Assembly: GCA_965227215.1 (NCBI GenBank)
Contig: OZ245729.1
Location: forward strand, 124,001 to 188,000
DNA: 64,000 bases
Origin: Gracilimonas sp965227215
GTDB taxonomy: Bacteria > Bacteroidota > Rhodothermia > Balneolales > Balneolaceae
Direction: 5' to 3'
Both the position numbers and the translations under genes were made by a program. Shown here in pieces: positions 9,114 to 18,384 of the stretch. The notes below the pieces were generated by a model that saw only the letters and a program-made list of their open reading frames with translations, searched no databases and was not told the DNA's origin. Numbering within the stretch: position 1 is the first letter of the stretch; every line of letters begins with the position of its first letter.

Positions 9114-9656
9114 CTACTCGGTTAGTATACTTTCTACCGGCACATTTGGGGTGAGCTGATCGCGCCCATTCAGAAATGAAAGCTCTATAATAAAAGAATA
9201 GCCGACGATTCGCCCGCCTAAGCGTTCTACCAGTTTTGAAGCAGCCGAGGCTGTTCCACCCGTGGCAATTAAATCGTCATGTATGATCACTTTAGCGCCT
9301 TCAAAAATAGCGTCTTCATGGATTTCAACCCGGTCTTCACCGTATTCCAGTGCATAAGTTTCGGAAAGTGTTTTAGCGGGAAGTTTCCCGGGTTTCCGAA
9401 CCGGCACAAAACCGGCATTAAGGTCCTGAGCAAGATTAGTGCCGAACAGAAACCCACGGGATTCCAGCCCTACGACGTAATCCACTGATTTATTACGAAA
9501 TGGTTGAGCAAGCATATAAGAAGTAAGTTCCAGGGCCCTCTTGTCCTGCAACAGCGTGGTAATATCCTTAAACTGAATTCCTTCTTTGGGAAAATCCGGA
9601 ATAGTTCGAATGGTTTCGGATATAAAATCTTTTATGCTTTGCTCTACTTTTTTCAT
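9114..9656 (-). CDS. apt: Adenine phosphoribosyltransferase
   Basis: 180 residues, the usual length. It converts adenine plus PRPP into AMP in purine salvage in the cytosol. The PRPP-binding loop is DDLIATGGT at 127-135, and the N-terminal IPDFPKEGIQFKDITTLL and the VGLESRGFLFG stretches are typical of bacterial Apt. It is divergent from tadA, with 58 bases between the two start codons, so both promoters must lie in or overlap that short interval. A lipoprotein and coiled-coil gene follow downstream on the same strand. Confidence 0.96.
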   Translation of the reverse strand: MKKVEQSIKDFISETIRTIPDFPKEGIQFKDITTLLQDKRALELTSYMLAQPFRNKSVDYVVGLESRGFLFGTNLAQDLNAGFVPVRKPGKLPAKTLSETYALEYGEDRVEIHEDAIFEGAKVIIHDDLIATGGTASAASKLVERLGGRIVGYSFIIELSFLNGRDQLTPNVPVESILTE

Positions 9657-9714
9657 TCAAATAGGATTAAGTTCGCGCCAAGGTAGTTAATTCGAAGGAT
9701 AGCAATCAAGTATT

Positions 9715-10191
9715 ATGAGTGAAATTGAAGCACAAGTTTGGCAGAAACATCAACGATTTATGGCACGTGCTTTTATGCTGGCCGAGCAGGCTTTTGAAGA
9801 GGGTGAAGTACCGGTTGGCGCTATCATCGTTCGCAACGAACAAATCATAGGTAAAGGATACAATCAGGTACAACGGCTGAACGATCCGACGGCACATGCC
9901 GAAATGATTGCTATATCAGCTGCATGTGAGTCTATGGATGAAAAATACCTAAACGAATGCACCTTATATGTGACGCTGGAACCCTGCCCAATGTGTTCCG
10001 GAGCAGCTGTATGGAGCAAGCTTGGGGCGGTTGTTTTTGGTGCAACGGATGCCAATGCGGGAGGATGCGGAAGTGTATTTAATATCTCCTCAAATAAGAA
10101 ACTCAATCATCAGGTAGAAATAATACAAGGGGTAATGGAAGCAGAATGTGAGTATTTAATGAAAGCTTTTTTTAAAGATCGTCGTAACTAA
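9715..10191 (+). CDS. tadA: tRNA adenosine(34) deaminase TadA
   Basis: 158 residues. The zinc-site HAE motif is at 61-63, with Glu63 as the proton shuttle, and PCPMC at 90-94 supplies the two zinc cysteines. TadA converts A34 to inosine in the tRNA-Arg(ACG) anticodon. The region between the motifs and the C-terminal helical tail fit TadA better than guanine or cytosine deaminases, though small family members can be confused. It is divergent from apt. Confidence 0.93.
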   Translation: MSEIEAQVWQKHQRFMARAFMLAEQAFEEGEVPVGAIIVRNEQIIGKGYNQVQRLNDPTAHAEMIAISAACESMDEKYLNECTLYVTLEPCPMCSGAAVWSKLGAVVFGATDANAGGCGSVFNISSNKKLNHQVEIIQGVMEAECEYLMKAFFKDRRN

Positions 10192-10276
10192 TAAGATTCA
10201 GTTTTTACCTAAAAATTAGTACTATCTGCTGACTATTCAATTGCAGGAGAGCACTATTAATTCAAATCTAACTAAC

Positions 10277-10717
10277 ATGGCTGAAGATCAAAACACAAAT
10301 GGACCCACTACCTGGTTTTGGGTTGTTGGTTGGGGAGCACTTCTCTGGAACTTACTGGGCGTGATGTCTTATATAATGACGGTTACTATGAGCCCTGAAA
10401 CCATGGCCGAACTACCCGCTGCTCAACAAGAACTTATGGCTAACACACCGGCTTGGGCTACCGGTGCTTTTGCATTTGCGGTATTTGGAGGGGCGCTGGG
10501 TTCTTTATTTCTCTTACTGAAAAGGAAAATTGCGCTTCCCCTGTTTGTTGTTTCCTTTATCGGAATTGTGGTTCAAATGTATCACTCATTGTTTCTGAGC
10601 AATTCCATAGAAGTATATGGACCGGGAGGCGCAGCAATGCCGATTATGATTTTTCTATTTGGTATTGGGCTGATTTGGATAGCACGAAATGCAATAGCTA
10701 AAGGATGGCTGAAATAA
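10277..10717 (+). CDS. Small four-helix membrane protein, unknown function
   Basis: 146 residues from the ATG at 10277. A longer frame with TTG at 10241 exists but would add a polar stretch without a ribosome binding site. Four hydrophobic segments are evident: WFWVVGWGALLWNLLGV, WATGAFAFAVFGGALGSLF, a third at ALPLFVVSFIGIVV, and a last near the C-terminus at PIMIFLFGIGLIWI. No catalytic motif is seen. An A/T-rich terminator follows at 10806. I do not recognise a characterised family. Confidence 0.75.
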   Translation: MAEDQNTNGPTTWFWVVGWGALLWNLLGVMSYIMTVTMSPETMAELPAAQQELMANTPAWATGAFAFAVFGGALGSLFLLLKRKIALPLFVVSFIGIVVQMYHSLFLSNSIEVYGPGGAAMPIMIFLFGIGLIWIARNAIAKGWLK

Positions 10718-10805
10718 ACCGGCTACGTGTAGTTCCGGTATGGAAAAAAGATACCCCAAAAACCCAAACCCTGTCCTCGGGTAGATTTTAAAGAATCGAA
10801 AGGTT

Positions 10806-10832
10806 AAATCATAATGTATTTATGATTTTTTT
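10806..10832 (+). terminator. A/T-rich rho-independent terminator
   Basis: Stem AAATCATAA (10806-10814), loop TGTAT, stem TTATGATTT (10820-10828), with the T run continuing to 10832. It lies 89 bases after the stop of the small membrane protein. The stem contains few G/C pairs, so it is weaker than the other terminators here. The minus strand has no T run after the hairpin. Confidence 0.5.
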
Positions 10833-10903
10833 ATTGAGGCCTACTCGGAATTGGAAATATTGTTTGAAGAAAAAGACTAGCGAGACTGCTTTCTATTTCA
10901 TTA

Positions 10904-11713
10904 TCAGGTAAAATCCTTTTTAGCTGCAAGGTAAACCACATGCCATTTGATCTTTACCTTGCCACCGGATTTTTCATCCCAGTGGTCTGCCAATAACCTG
11001 AATTGTTTTGACGATAATGAACTGTCTTTACCGTTCTCTGAGGCCCCAATTCTTTTTAAGTGACGAAAAAAGTTCATAGACGAATCAAACTCCTGGAACA
11101 GGTCATTCTCATAATAATCTATTTGCATCGGTCCCATAGATAATTTTACGACTACTTCTTCTACGTCTGGTAACGGTTTGGCAGTGTGAGGAAGCCCCAG
11201 TTCCAGGCAGTTTTTATACCATTGTTCAAAAGAGTGATTTCCCGGAAAAGAACATAGGAGTAATCCTCCCTGCTGTATAGATTTTGACAAATTCTCTAAT
11301 GCCACAGATGTATCCTTAAACCAATGAGGAGCGAAATTGCTGATTACCATCGAATATTTTTCATCCGACTCCTCAAATTCATCGGCATCCAATACCTGAA
11401 ACTGAACCTTATCAGTCAGGAGTCCCTCTTTTTCCAATTCAGATTTGCAAAACTGCACCATCTTAGGTGAGGCATCGGTAATCATAAATTCCTTTTCAGG
11501 AAAGTGCTTCACAAGTTTAGAAGTCAGAAACCCGGTACCACAGCCTACTTCAAGAATGGGTCCCGATGGCAAGAGTTCCCGCCATGGCAGCAGCGATGAA
11601 ATGAGTCCATCGGCTACTTTTCTTTGAATTTCTGCTTCCTGATGATAGATTTCAGCTGCATTGCCAAAACTACGGGCTATTTTGCTGATGTTTTTTTCTT
11701 CTGTAGTTCCCAT
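10904..11713 (-). CDS. bioC: Malonyl-ACP O-methyltransferase BioC
   Basis: 269 residues. BioC methylates malonyl-ACP with S-adenosylmethionine so that fatty acid synthesis can make the pimeloyl chain of biotin. The start KNISKIARSFGNAAEIYHQEA resembles the BioC N-terminal signature, the SAM-binding motif I is EVGCGTGF (55-62), and ISNFAPHWFKD fits the BioC post-motif region. The gene begins 44 bases inside the end of the BioH-like esterase gene, and pairing with a pimeloyl-ester esterase supports the assignment. The other biotin genes (bioA, B, D, F) are not in the window. Confidence 0.88.
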   Translation of the reverse strand: MGTTEEKNISKIARSFGNAAEIYHQEAEIQRKVADGLISSLLPWRELLPSGPILEVGCGTGFLTSKLVKHFPEKEFMITDASPKMVQFCKSELEKEGLLTDKVQFQVLDADEFEESDEKYSMVISNFAPHWFKDTSVALENLSKSIQQGGLLLCSFPGNHSFEQWYKNCLELGLPHTAKPLPDVEEVVVKLSMGPMQIDYYENDLFQEFDSSMNFFRHLKRIGASENGKDSSLSSKQFRLLADHWDEKSGGKVKIKWHVVYLAAKKDFT

Positions 11714-12431
11714 TGTGCTGAAAAATAGGAATCATTGCACTGATAAACGACCAGCATTCTTGGTAATGGGTAGCAGGCAAGCCGTGTCCTGCCTCCTTAA
11801 TAAAATGATATACCGCATTTCCTTCTGTAATCTCAGTAAACGCTTTCCCTCTGCTGTTCGTCAGAATCTTGTCACTTCCTCCATCCAAACTAATGATTGG
11901 TTTACCATTTTTCAGGATTTGAAGATTAAAGGATTTGGAATCCAGTTCTTGCAAATCCTTAGCCAGTAAATCGGTGTCGAATTTTCCTTTCGCTATATTC
12001 TTATTATTGTGGGGATGAAATACTTTCTTCCAATAGCCTTTTAGAATTTTCTTCGGATTGTTCTCAAACTCCGAAATCATTTTTTGCATTTCATTTTCAG
12101 ACTCTGTCCCTTTCCTCTCAACATTAGGATGAAAATGATGGAAACCATTAAATATTATAATACAAGATGCCTGTTCAATTTGCTCTTCAGGACACCAATA
12201 AAGTCCATATGAATGAAGAAAAAGTACTTGATGCTTCGAGCTACCTGAGAACACTGGTGTCTGTTCATCCATGAAATACCCCCGGTCGGCCGTCTTAAAT
12301 TGAACATCCTCTGGAAGAATGGTTTTCCAATTATCCCAAAAGGAGGAACTAAATCCCCATCCATGGTAGGCAATAATTTCTATGTCAAGCTTTTGTTTAC
12401 GCACGAACCGATCAGTCTTTGACTTTGGCAC
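11670..12431 (-). CDS. Alpha/beta-hydrolase, probable pimeloyl-ACP methyl ester esterase (BioH-like)
   Basis: 253 residues from a GTG start at 12431; another GTG at 12404 is equally possible. Oxyanion motif HGWGF is at 23-27, the nucleophile elbow is HSYGL with Ser74, a loop carrying Asp183/Asp187 (SLDGGSD) and His216 (AGHG) complete a catalytic triad. The His-Ser-Tyr-Gly elbow departs from the common GxSxG. The 44-base overlap with bioC is the main reason to assign it to biotin synthesis, where BioH, BioG or BioK remove the methyl group. Which of these non-homologous types it belongs to is uncertain. It follows the trp operon by 72 bases on the same strand. Confidence 0.75.
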   Translation of the reverse strand: MPKSKTDRFVRKQKLDIEIIAYHGWGFSSSFWDNWKTILPEDVQFKTADRGYFMDEQTPVFSGSSKHQVLFLHSYGLYWCPEEQIEQASCIIIFNGFHHFHPNVERKGTESENEMQKMISEFENNPKKILKGYWKKVFHPHNNKNIAKGKFDTDLLAKDLQELDSKSFNLQILKNGKPIISLDGGSDKILTNSRGKAFTEITEGNAVYHFIKEAGHGLPATHYQECWSFISAMIPIFQHNGNYRRKKHQQNSP

Positions 12432-12503
12432 TAGGCCCGGATACTAGGTGAACCCTTATTGATATTCTGCTTACACCATCATCTTCTTAACTAAGTTTAG
12501 AAG

Positions 12504-13607
12504 CTACGATGCCGGTTCATCAGCTGAAGGCGTCCAGGTAGAATCCGATTCAAACGTTCGGCCCATAGCCCGGAACTGACGTACAAATGGCAGTTTCTTT
12601 CTCACGCTGGGAGCAAACTGGTTGTAATCGACCATGAACAAACGGTTTGTATCCGGATCATAGTAAGTAAAGTTCACAAAAGGACCTCCCATCAAGCCGT
12701 TAACCATATACCAGGTTCCGCGGGTTTCATAGGCCAGCAACCGCCCTTTCTGGAAGCTTTCGGTAATAGTTGGTCTGATTTCAGGACGATTGGTATAGGT
12801 TTGAACGAACATGGAATCCCGGGCTCCTTTTATAAAGTGCTGTGAAAGAGAGTCACGGGTGTTAATTATCCACTCATCATCAAGGAATGAAATATCATCA
12901 ACATTGTCTTTATACCAAATCCACATCCAGCGGTCGTTCTGAGGCAGAAACCGACGATAACTTAGGAAGTTCAGCGTGTCTATGTTCTTGACATAATCAT
13001 GCTGAAACCGAACTTTGAATCCTCTGTTTTCCCACAATGAATCAGAAAGGTGTGTTTGTTCTTTCTTTTCGTACACAAAATATTCCCATCGCTGCAGTTC
13101 TTTCTGAAGCATGTTATTTAGCAAGGAATTTTCTGTATTCCTGATTTTCTGTGCCAACAGGGAGTCGGATGTGGAAGTTAAGATCAATACATACTGATCC
13201 CGATACCATTGATCCTCTACCGGAAATGCAAAGCTTTCTCCCTCTTTTACCCGTTGCTCTACTGTTTCATCCAGAAACCCCCGAATTTGACGGCCGGTAT
13301 TGGAATCTTCATCGATGGGGGCTGCAAAAATTACGTTCTTTTTACTTTTAAGACGATCTAAATGCGATTGTGAACGTATCTGAGTGAACTGGAGATCATA
13401 GTAAGGTTCCCCGTTTGGCACGGTTAACACCCATTTCCCAAATACATCTCTGATGGCTTCGGCTGTCTGACTTTCCCATTTCGTAGAATCCATAACTACC
13501 ACTACCTCTCGGGTATTACCTTCGGCCAAAGGTCGGTAGTCGCCATCACAGGAGATAAAAAGAAGGGCAACAGCAGAAATGAATATTAAACCTAACGTTA
13601 ATCGCAT
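12504..13607 (-). CDS. DUF4837 family lipoprotein
   Basis: 367 residues. Signal peptide with lipobox LLFISC and Cys20 as the predicted lipid attachment site. The body (REVVVVMDSTKWES near the start, repeated aromatic motifs such as RWMWIWYKD and GTWYMVNGLMGGPFVNF) matches my memory of DUF4837, an uncharacterised Bacteroidota family. It begins 9 bases after trpA on the same strand without a terminator between, so it should be transcribed with the trp genes. A functional link to tryptophan is not evident, and trailing genes in operons are often unrelated. Confidence 0.8.
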   Translation of the reverse strand: MRLTLGLIFISAVALLFISCDGDYRPLAEGNTREVVVVMDSTKWESQTAEAIRDVFGKWVLTVPNGEPYYDLQFTQIRSQSHLDRLKSKKNVIFAAPIDEDSNTGRQIRGFLDETVEQRVKEGESFAFPVEDQWYRDQYVLILTSTSDSLLAQKIRNTENSLLNNMLQKELQRWEYFVYEKKEQTHLSDSLWENRGFKVRFQHDYVKNIDTLNFLSYRRFLPQNDRWMWIWYKDNVDDISFLDDEWIINTRDSLSQHFIKGARDSMFVQTYTNRPEIRPTITESFQKGRLLAYETRGTWYMVNGLMGGPFVNFTYYDPDTNRLFMVDYNQFAPSVRKKLPFVRQFRAMGRTFESDSTWTPSADEPAS

Positions 13608-13616
13608 AATGAGTAA

Positions 13617-14414
13617 TTAATTTCCAAATTTCAGTGAGTGAACGAAGGAAAATAACTCTGATTGCCATCCTTCATTCGGGTAGTTTTTCTTGATGGTATC
13701 AATTAAGGCACTTCCGACAATAAATCCATCGGCATTTGATGCGATGTCAGCCGCATCCTTATGAGATTTAATACCAAAGCCCACCATCACAGGGTTACGG
13801 GTAATATTGTTTTTGACACGTTCAATAAAACGGCCTACCGATTTTGAGACTTCCTCGCCTTCTCTGGCTCCGGTTACCCCGGTAACGGATACGCAATATA
13901 CAAATCCCTCCGACTTTTCATCGGCCTGCTTCATACGCTCATCGCTGGTATTAGGGGCAACAAGGTATATCAGGGATAGTTTCGATCTTTGGGCGTGAGC
14001 CTCAATAATGCCCCCCTCTTCTAAGGGAATATCAGGTATAATGAGTCCATCAACTCCTGCTTGTTCCGCTCTGGTGCAAAACTCTTCAACACCATAGCGG
14101 AGTACAGGATTCATGTATCCCATCAGAATAAGAGGGATTTCGGACTGCTTACGGACTTCCTCCACCATTCCGAAAATCTTGTTCATGGTAATGCCATTGT
14201 TAATGGCTACATCACTTGAGTATTGGATGGTAGGCCCATCGGCTAATGGATCACTAAAGGGCATTCCAAGTTCAATGATATCGGCGCCGTTTTTTTCGAA
14301 GCCAAGAATGAGGTCAACAGTAGCGTCTAAATCAGGAAAACCTGCTGTGAGAAAAAGACTCATCAGTTTTGAGTCTTTACCCTTTTCTTCAAATACCTTT
14401 TGAATTCGATTCAT
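13617..14414 (-). CDS. trpA: Tryptophan synthase alpha chain
   Basis: 265 residues, normal length. It cleaves indole-3-glycerol phosphate to indole and glyceraldehyde 3-phosphate; indole is channelled to the beta chain. The catalytic Glu48 lies in IIELGMPFSDPLADGP and Asp59 in the same stretch; the phosphate loop is VGFGIKSH. It follows trpB after 8 bases and is the last biosynthetic gene of the operon. Confidence 0.97.
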   Translation of the reverse strand: MNRIQKVFEEKGKDSKLMSLFLTAGFPDLDATVDLILGFEKNGADIIELGMPFSDPLADGPTIQYSSDVAINNGITMNKIFGMVEEVRKQSEIPLILMGYMNPVLRYGVEEFCTRAEQAGVDGLIIPDIPLEEGGIIEAHAQRSKLSLIYLVAPNTSDERMKQADEKSEGFVYCVSVTGVTGAREGEEVSKSVGRFIERVKNNITRNPVMVGFGIKSHKDAADIASNADGFIVGSALIDTIKKNYPNEGWQSELFSFVHSLKFGN

Positions 14415-14422
14415 TTTCTCTT

Positions 14423-15628
14423 TTATAAGTTTTCTGAAATTGTACCCATGTCTTTATCGCCACGTCCCGAACAATTAAGGACAATAATATCATTGCCAGA
14501 GGTTTCGGGCATTAGCTTTTCAAGCCATGCAAATGCGTGGGCGGTTTCTAAAGCCGGGATTATACCTTCGGTTTTTGAAAGCAATTTCACTGCTTCCATT
14601 GCCTCATCGTCGGTAACCGCATGATAATTTACTCTTCCAAGGTCTTTTAGGTGTGCGTGTTCAGGGCCTACTCCGGGGTAATCCAGCCCTGCGCTGATGG
14701 AATGAGCCAGCTCAATCTGCCCTTCTTCACTTTGAAGCAAGTAGCTTAATGAACCATGTAAAATACCGGGGGTTCCTCTACTCATGGTTGCTGCGGTCTG
14801 ACCTGAATCAACACCGTAGCCTGCAGCTTCTATACCTATAATGTTCACACTTTTATCGTCTATAAATGGATAAAAGAATCCAATGGCATTTGAACCGCCA
14901 CCTACACATGCAATTAAGTGATCCGGGTTTCTACCTTCAAAATCATGGATCTGTTTCTTGGTTTCCCGGCCAATAATCTCATGGAAATAACGCACCATCA
15001 TCGGGTACGGATGAGGCCCTACAACTGAACCAATGATATAAAAAGTGGTATCTACATTGGTTACCCAATCACGGATGGCTTCATTGGTAGCATCTTTCAG
15101 GGTTTTAGACCCGCTGCTTACTCCCCGTACTTCCGCTCCCAGAAGTGTCATTCGATCTACATTCAATTTCTGGCGAACCATATCTTCTTCGCCCATGTAC
15201 ACCACACACTCGAGGCCGAATTTAGCACAGGCAGTAGCGGTTGCCACACCATGTTGCCCGGCACCGGTTTCCGCAATGATGCGCTTTTTCCCCATCCTTC
15301 GGGCTAATAAAACCTGCCCAATAGCATTGTTGATTTTATGAGCACCGGTATGGCAAAGGTCTTCTCTTTTCAGATAAATCTTACCCTTGCCGTAGTGTTC
15401 GGTTAAACGATTGGCGAAGGTCAGCTTCGTAGGCCTACCCACATACTCATCCAGCAGTGACTTAAATTCATTCTGAAAGTCTTCATCATTCCTGGCTAGC
15501 AGAAATTCTTCTTCCAGCTCCTGTATAGCGGGTATTAAAATCTCCGGGACGAATTTACCGCCGAATTTACCGTAATAGCCCCGCTCATCGGGAAAGCTGT
15601 ATTTCATTGTTTCAGTTTTTGTATTCAT
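14423..15628 (-). CDS. trpB: Tryptophan synthase beta chain
   Basis: 401 residues from 15628, or 394 from an internal ATG at 15607 (MKYSFPDERGYYGKFGG), which is closer to the usual start. PLP enzyme that condenses indole with serine. The PLP lysine is in HTGAHKINNA (Lys98 in this numbering), the phosphate-binding run is GGGSNAIGFF, and SGRGDKD is at the C-terminus. It is separated from trpF by 105 bases, the longest gap within the operon, where only a loose pair of inverted hexamers (15653-15658, 15703-15708) is visible. Confidence 0.97.
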   Translation of the reverse strand: MNTKTETMKYSFPDERGYYGKFGGKFVPEILIPAIQELEEEFLLARNDEDFQNEFKSLLDEYVGRPTKLTFANRLTEHYGKGKIYLKREDLCHTGAHKINNAIGQVLLARRMGKKRIIAETGAGQHGVATATACAKFGLECVVYMGEEDMVRQKLNVDRMTLLGAEVRGVSSGSKTLKDATNEAIRDWVTNVDTTFYIIGSVVGPHPYPMMVRYFHEIIGRETKKQIHDFEGRNPDHLIACVGGGSNAIGFFYPFIDDKSVNIIGIEAAGYGVDSGQTAATMSRGTPGILHGSLSYLLQSEEGQIELAHSISAGLDYPGVGPEHAHLKDLGRVNYHAVTDDEAMEAVKLLSKTEGIIPALETAHAFAWLEKLMPETSGNDIIVLNCSGRGDKDMGTISENL

Positions 15629-15733
15629 AAATCAATCATTCTGATAGAACGCGGATGCAACAGTTACAGTGGACTCTCGCTGTTATAAAATATAATCAGT
15701 GAGCATCCTCTCAATCCATTAATCTGTGTTCAA

Positions 15734-16387
15734 TTAATCTGCTTCCAAAGCTCTCATTTGGTCCATGAAAACTTCAATTTTTTCAAAGTCTTTAAGTCCG
15801 GGTTTTTGCTCCAGGCTGCTTGAAATATCTACTGCATAAGGCCGAACCGTTTTTATAGCCTCGCTGATATTCTCCGCATTCAACCCACCGGAAAGGAAAA
15901 ACGGAATGTCAATCTCAGCTTCCGTAAGCATTTCCCAATCAAATGATTTACCGGTTCCGCCCCAGAGTCCATCAATTTTAGTGTCAAAAAGCAGAAAGTC
16001 GGCTACCTCGGTGTATTGATCAATCTGATGTTCTAATAAATAAGGAACCGTTTCTTCCTGAATATGAATGACTTTTATGATGGGCTTATCAACCAGTTCA
16101 CAATACTCTACCGATTCGTCTCCATGCAGCTGAACGTAATCCAATCCGGTTTCTTTGGCTATTCGGTTTACATCGTCTAAAGGCTGATTTACAAAAACCC
16201 CAACTTTATCAGGTCCTTCCAGCCAGTTGATTATGGCTCCTGCCTCACCGGGTTCTATATATCGGGGACTTTTTTCATAAAAGATGAAGCCCAGGTAATC
16301 CACCAAGGCCCCGGCGGCAAACCGGGCATCTTCCAGGTTTGTAATACCGCAAATCTTAATTCTTGTTCTTTGGTTTTCTTGTGTCAT
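15734..16387 (-). CDS. trpF: Phosphoribosylanthranilate isomerase
   Basis: 217 residues. Catalyses the Amadori rearrangement of phosphoribosylanthranilate to CdRP. Catalytic Cys13 sits in RIKICGITN, the LGFIFYEKSPRYI and VGVFVNQ stretches are typical, and the catalytic aspartate is in AVDISSSLE at the C-terminus. Encoded separately from trpC here, unlike the E. coli fusion. It lies 43 bases after trpC. Confidence 0.96.
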   Translation of the reverse strand: MTQENQRTRIKICGITNLEDARFAAGALVDYLGFIFYEKSPRYIEPGEAGAIINWLEGPDKVGVFVNQPLDDVNRIAKETGLDYVQLHGDESVEYCELVDKPIIKVIHIQEETVPYLLEHQIDQYTEVADFLLFDTKIDGLWGGTGKSFDWEMLTEAEIDIPFFLSGGLNAENISEAIKTVRPYAVDISSSLEQKPGLKDFEKIEVFMDQMRALEAD

Positions 16388-16430
16388 AAACTTTGATGAT
16401 GGAACACGAATGAATCGATTCAGCTGTGCT

Positions 16431-17249
16431 CTACATTTCTTTTTGTAAGCGTTGAAATTCTTCTTCGGTTTGTACGATTAAATCTTTCACTGCTTGACCG
16501 GGATCATCCTGCCTCATAAAATATTCACCAATCAAAGCCGAATGGATGCCTTCTTTTCGCAATAGTGCCAGGTCTTCACCGGAAGACAAGCCGCTCTCTG
16601 AAACCAATACCGTTCCTTCAGGAGATTGTTGAAGAAGCTCAATGCCTCGGTGTACATCCACTTCAAAATTTTTAAGATCTCTGTTATTCACACCCAGAAT
16701 ATCAATATGCTTAAAATCTATCCGGTCAAAATCTTTCTGATCATAACATTCAACGAGGGCATCCAATTCAAATTCTTTTGCAGCATGGAGTAACTCGTTG
16801 AGCTGAGCCCCTTCAGTGATCGCAACGATAATTAAGGCTGCATCCGCCCCATAGGCTTTTGCCTCTTTCATCTGGTAGGGATCAATGATGAAGTCTTTGC
16901 GCAGTAACGGAAGCTTCACTCTTTTTGATATTGCTTCGAGATATTTCAAGTCTCCCTTAAAAAAGGGCTGATCGGTCAACACCGAAATAGCTGAGGCGCC
17001 TCCCTCCTCATACCGAAGGGCAATGTCAACCGGATCAAAATCAGGACGGATTATGCCTTTTGATGGAGAAGCTTTTTTAACTTCTGAAATGATTGAAACG
17101 GTATCGGTACCTGAAAGTGCATCTTTAAAGGAAAGGGTCTTTTTCTCAAAACCTTCGAAGGAGTTGAAGTCGTTGAATGAGACTTTCTTCTTTCGTTTGG
17201 CTAAATCTTCCGCCGTCTTTTCTACTATTTTATCTAAAATGTTACTCAT
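16431..17249 (-). CDS. trpC: Indole-3-glycerol phosphate synthase
   Basis: 272 residues, a TIM barrel. Converts CdRP to indole-3-glycerol phosphate. Catalytic residues lie in IISEVKKASPSKG (Glu56, Lys58), with the second lysine in LPLLRKDFI and glutamate and asparagine in GVNNRDL. Separated from trpD by 94 bases without a recognisable terminator. Confidence 0.97.
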   Translation of the reverse strand: MSNILDKIVEKTAEDLAKRKKKVSFNDFNSFEGFEKKTLSFKDALSGTDTVSIISEVKKASPSKGIIRPDFDPVDIALRYEEGGASAISVLTDQPFFKGDLKYLEAISKRVKLPLLRKDFIIDPYQMKEAKAYGADAALIIVAITEGAQLNELLHAAKEFELDALVECYDQKDFDRIDFKHIDILGVNNRDLKNFEVDVHRGIELLQQSPEGTVLVSESGLSSGEDLALLRKEGIHSALIGEYFMRQDDPGQAVKDLIVQTEEEFQRLQKEM

Positions 17250-17343
17250 TCGGTTGTCGTTTCAAGCAGGGTCATTGAACAATGATAAATGATTATTGAT
17301 CTGTGAATACCAGCTCATTCTGGCTCAACTGTGTTTCATTAAA

Positions 17344-18384
17344 TTAATATTTAAAAGTGCCCATCGCATCGTTAGTAGCATCAATGAAGTCATTCAACAT
17401 CTTACGTGCTTTACCCGATTCAAGAGCATCTACCGCCAATTCTTTAGCTTCTTCCAGTTTATCTGCCTTACCGGAAGCCTGAATGGCAAAAGTGGCGTTT
17501 AACAGTGCGATATTTTGTTGGGCTTCTGTGGCTTTATTAGCCATAATGTTCGTGAGAATTTCAGCATTCTCTTCATTTCCGCCCCCCATCAGGTCATCCA
17601 TTTCTACTTTTTTAAACCCAATCGATCCCGGATCAAACAATATCGAGGTGGAAACGACTTTATCTTTCAATTCAAATATCTCAGATTGTGACGTCAGGCT
17701 TACCTCATCAAGTCCGTCATGAGCATTAAAAGTGTAGGCGAAATCTGTATCGAGGTTAGCGAGGATATGAACCATCTTCTCGGCCACTTCTTTACTGAAT
17801 GCACCTATCACATATCGCTGTACATCAGCAGGATTAACCATGGGACCAAGAATATTAAAAAATGTACGAAAGCCTAACTCACGTCGGGTTGGCATTACAT
17901 ACTTCATAGCAGGATGAAACATGGGGGCGAACATAAAAGCCATGCCAACTTCCTTAAATACTTGTTCAACGCCATCCTTTCCCAGCTCTATCGAGGCTCC
18001 CAAATACTCCAATACGTCGGCAGAGCCGCATTTACTGGATGCGCTTCGGTTACCATGCTTAATGACCGGGACACCTGCAGCAGCCGTAATAAAGGCAGCG
18101 GCAGTGGATATATTAAACGTCCCGGACTGATCTCCTCCTGTTCCAACAAGATCGATAGCCCCATTGACGTCCACATCTACTTTAACCGCTTTTGAACGCA
18201 TCACTTTTACGAAGGCCGTGAGCTCTTCCACTGTTTCTCCTTTCAGCCTCATGGCTGTGAGAAAACCGGCAATTTGTTCCTCAGAAACCTCTCCCGACAT
18301 AATCAGGTTAAGCGCTGTTTCGGCCTCAATTTGGGTGAGGTCTTCAGAAAATGAAAGTTTGTACAGTATACTTTTGAAATCCAT
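17344..18384 (-). CDS. trpD: Anthranilate phosphoribosyltransferase
   Basis: 346 residues. Transfers phosphoribose from PRPP to anthranilate. The glycine-rich GTGGDQSGTFN is at 81-91, the HGNRSASSKCGSADVLE run and the EVSL element are present. The ATG overlaps the trpG stop by one base (TAATG), so the two genes are translationally coupled. trpD is not fused to trpG as in enteric bacteria. Confidence 0.97.
   Translation of the reverse strand: MDFKSILYKLSFSEDLTQIEAETALNLIMSGEVSEEQIAGFLTAMRLKGETVEELTAFVKVMRSKAVKVDVDVNGAIDLVGTGGDQSGTFNISTAAAFITAAAGVPVIKHGNRSASSKCGSADVLEYLGASIELGKDGVEQVFKEVGMAFMFAPMFHPAMKYVMPTRRELGFRTFFNILGPMVNPADVQRYVIGAFSKEVAEKMVHILANLDTDFAYTFNAHDGLDEVSLTSQSEIFELKDKVVSTSILFDPGSIGFKKVEMDDLMGGGNEENAEILTNIMANKATEAQQNIALLNATFAIQASGKADKLEEAKELAVDALESGKARKMLNDFIDATNDAMGTFKY

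Noticed and set aside
12483..12503. Imperfect hairpin between DUF4837 and the BioH-like gene
   Set aside because: Only five outer pairs hold, there is an internal mismatch and no T run on the minus strand, so no terminator is claimed.
15653..15708. Inverted hexamers GGATGC and GCATCC in the trpB-trpF gap
   Set aside because: Six-base arms 44 bases apart are common by chance, and there is no T run.
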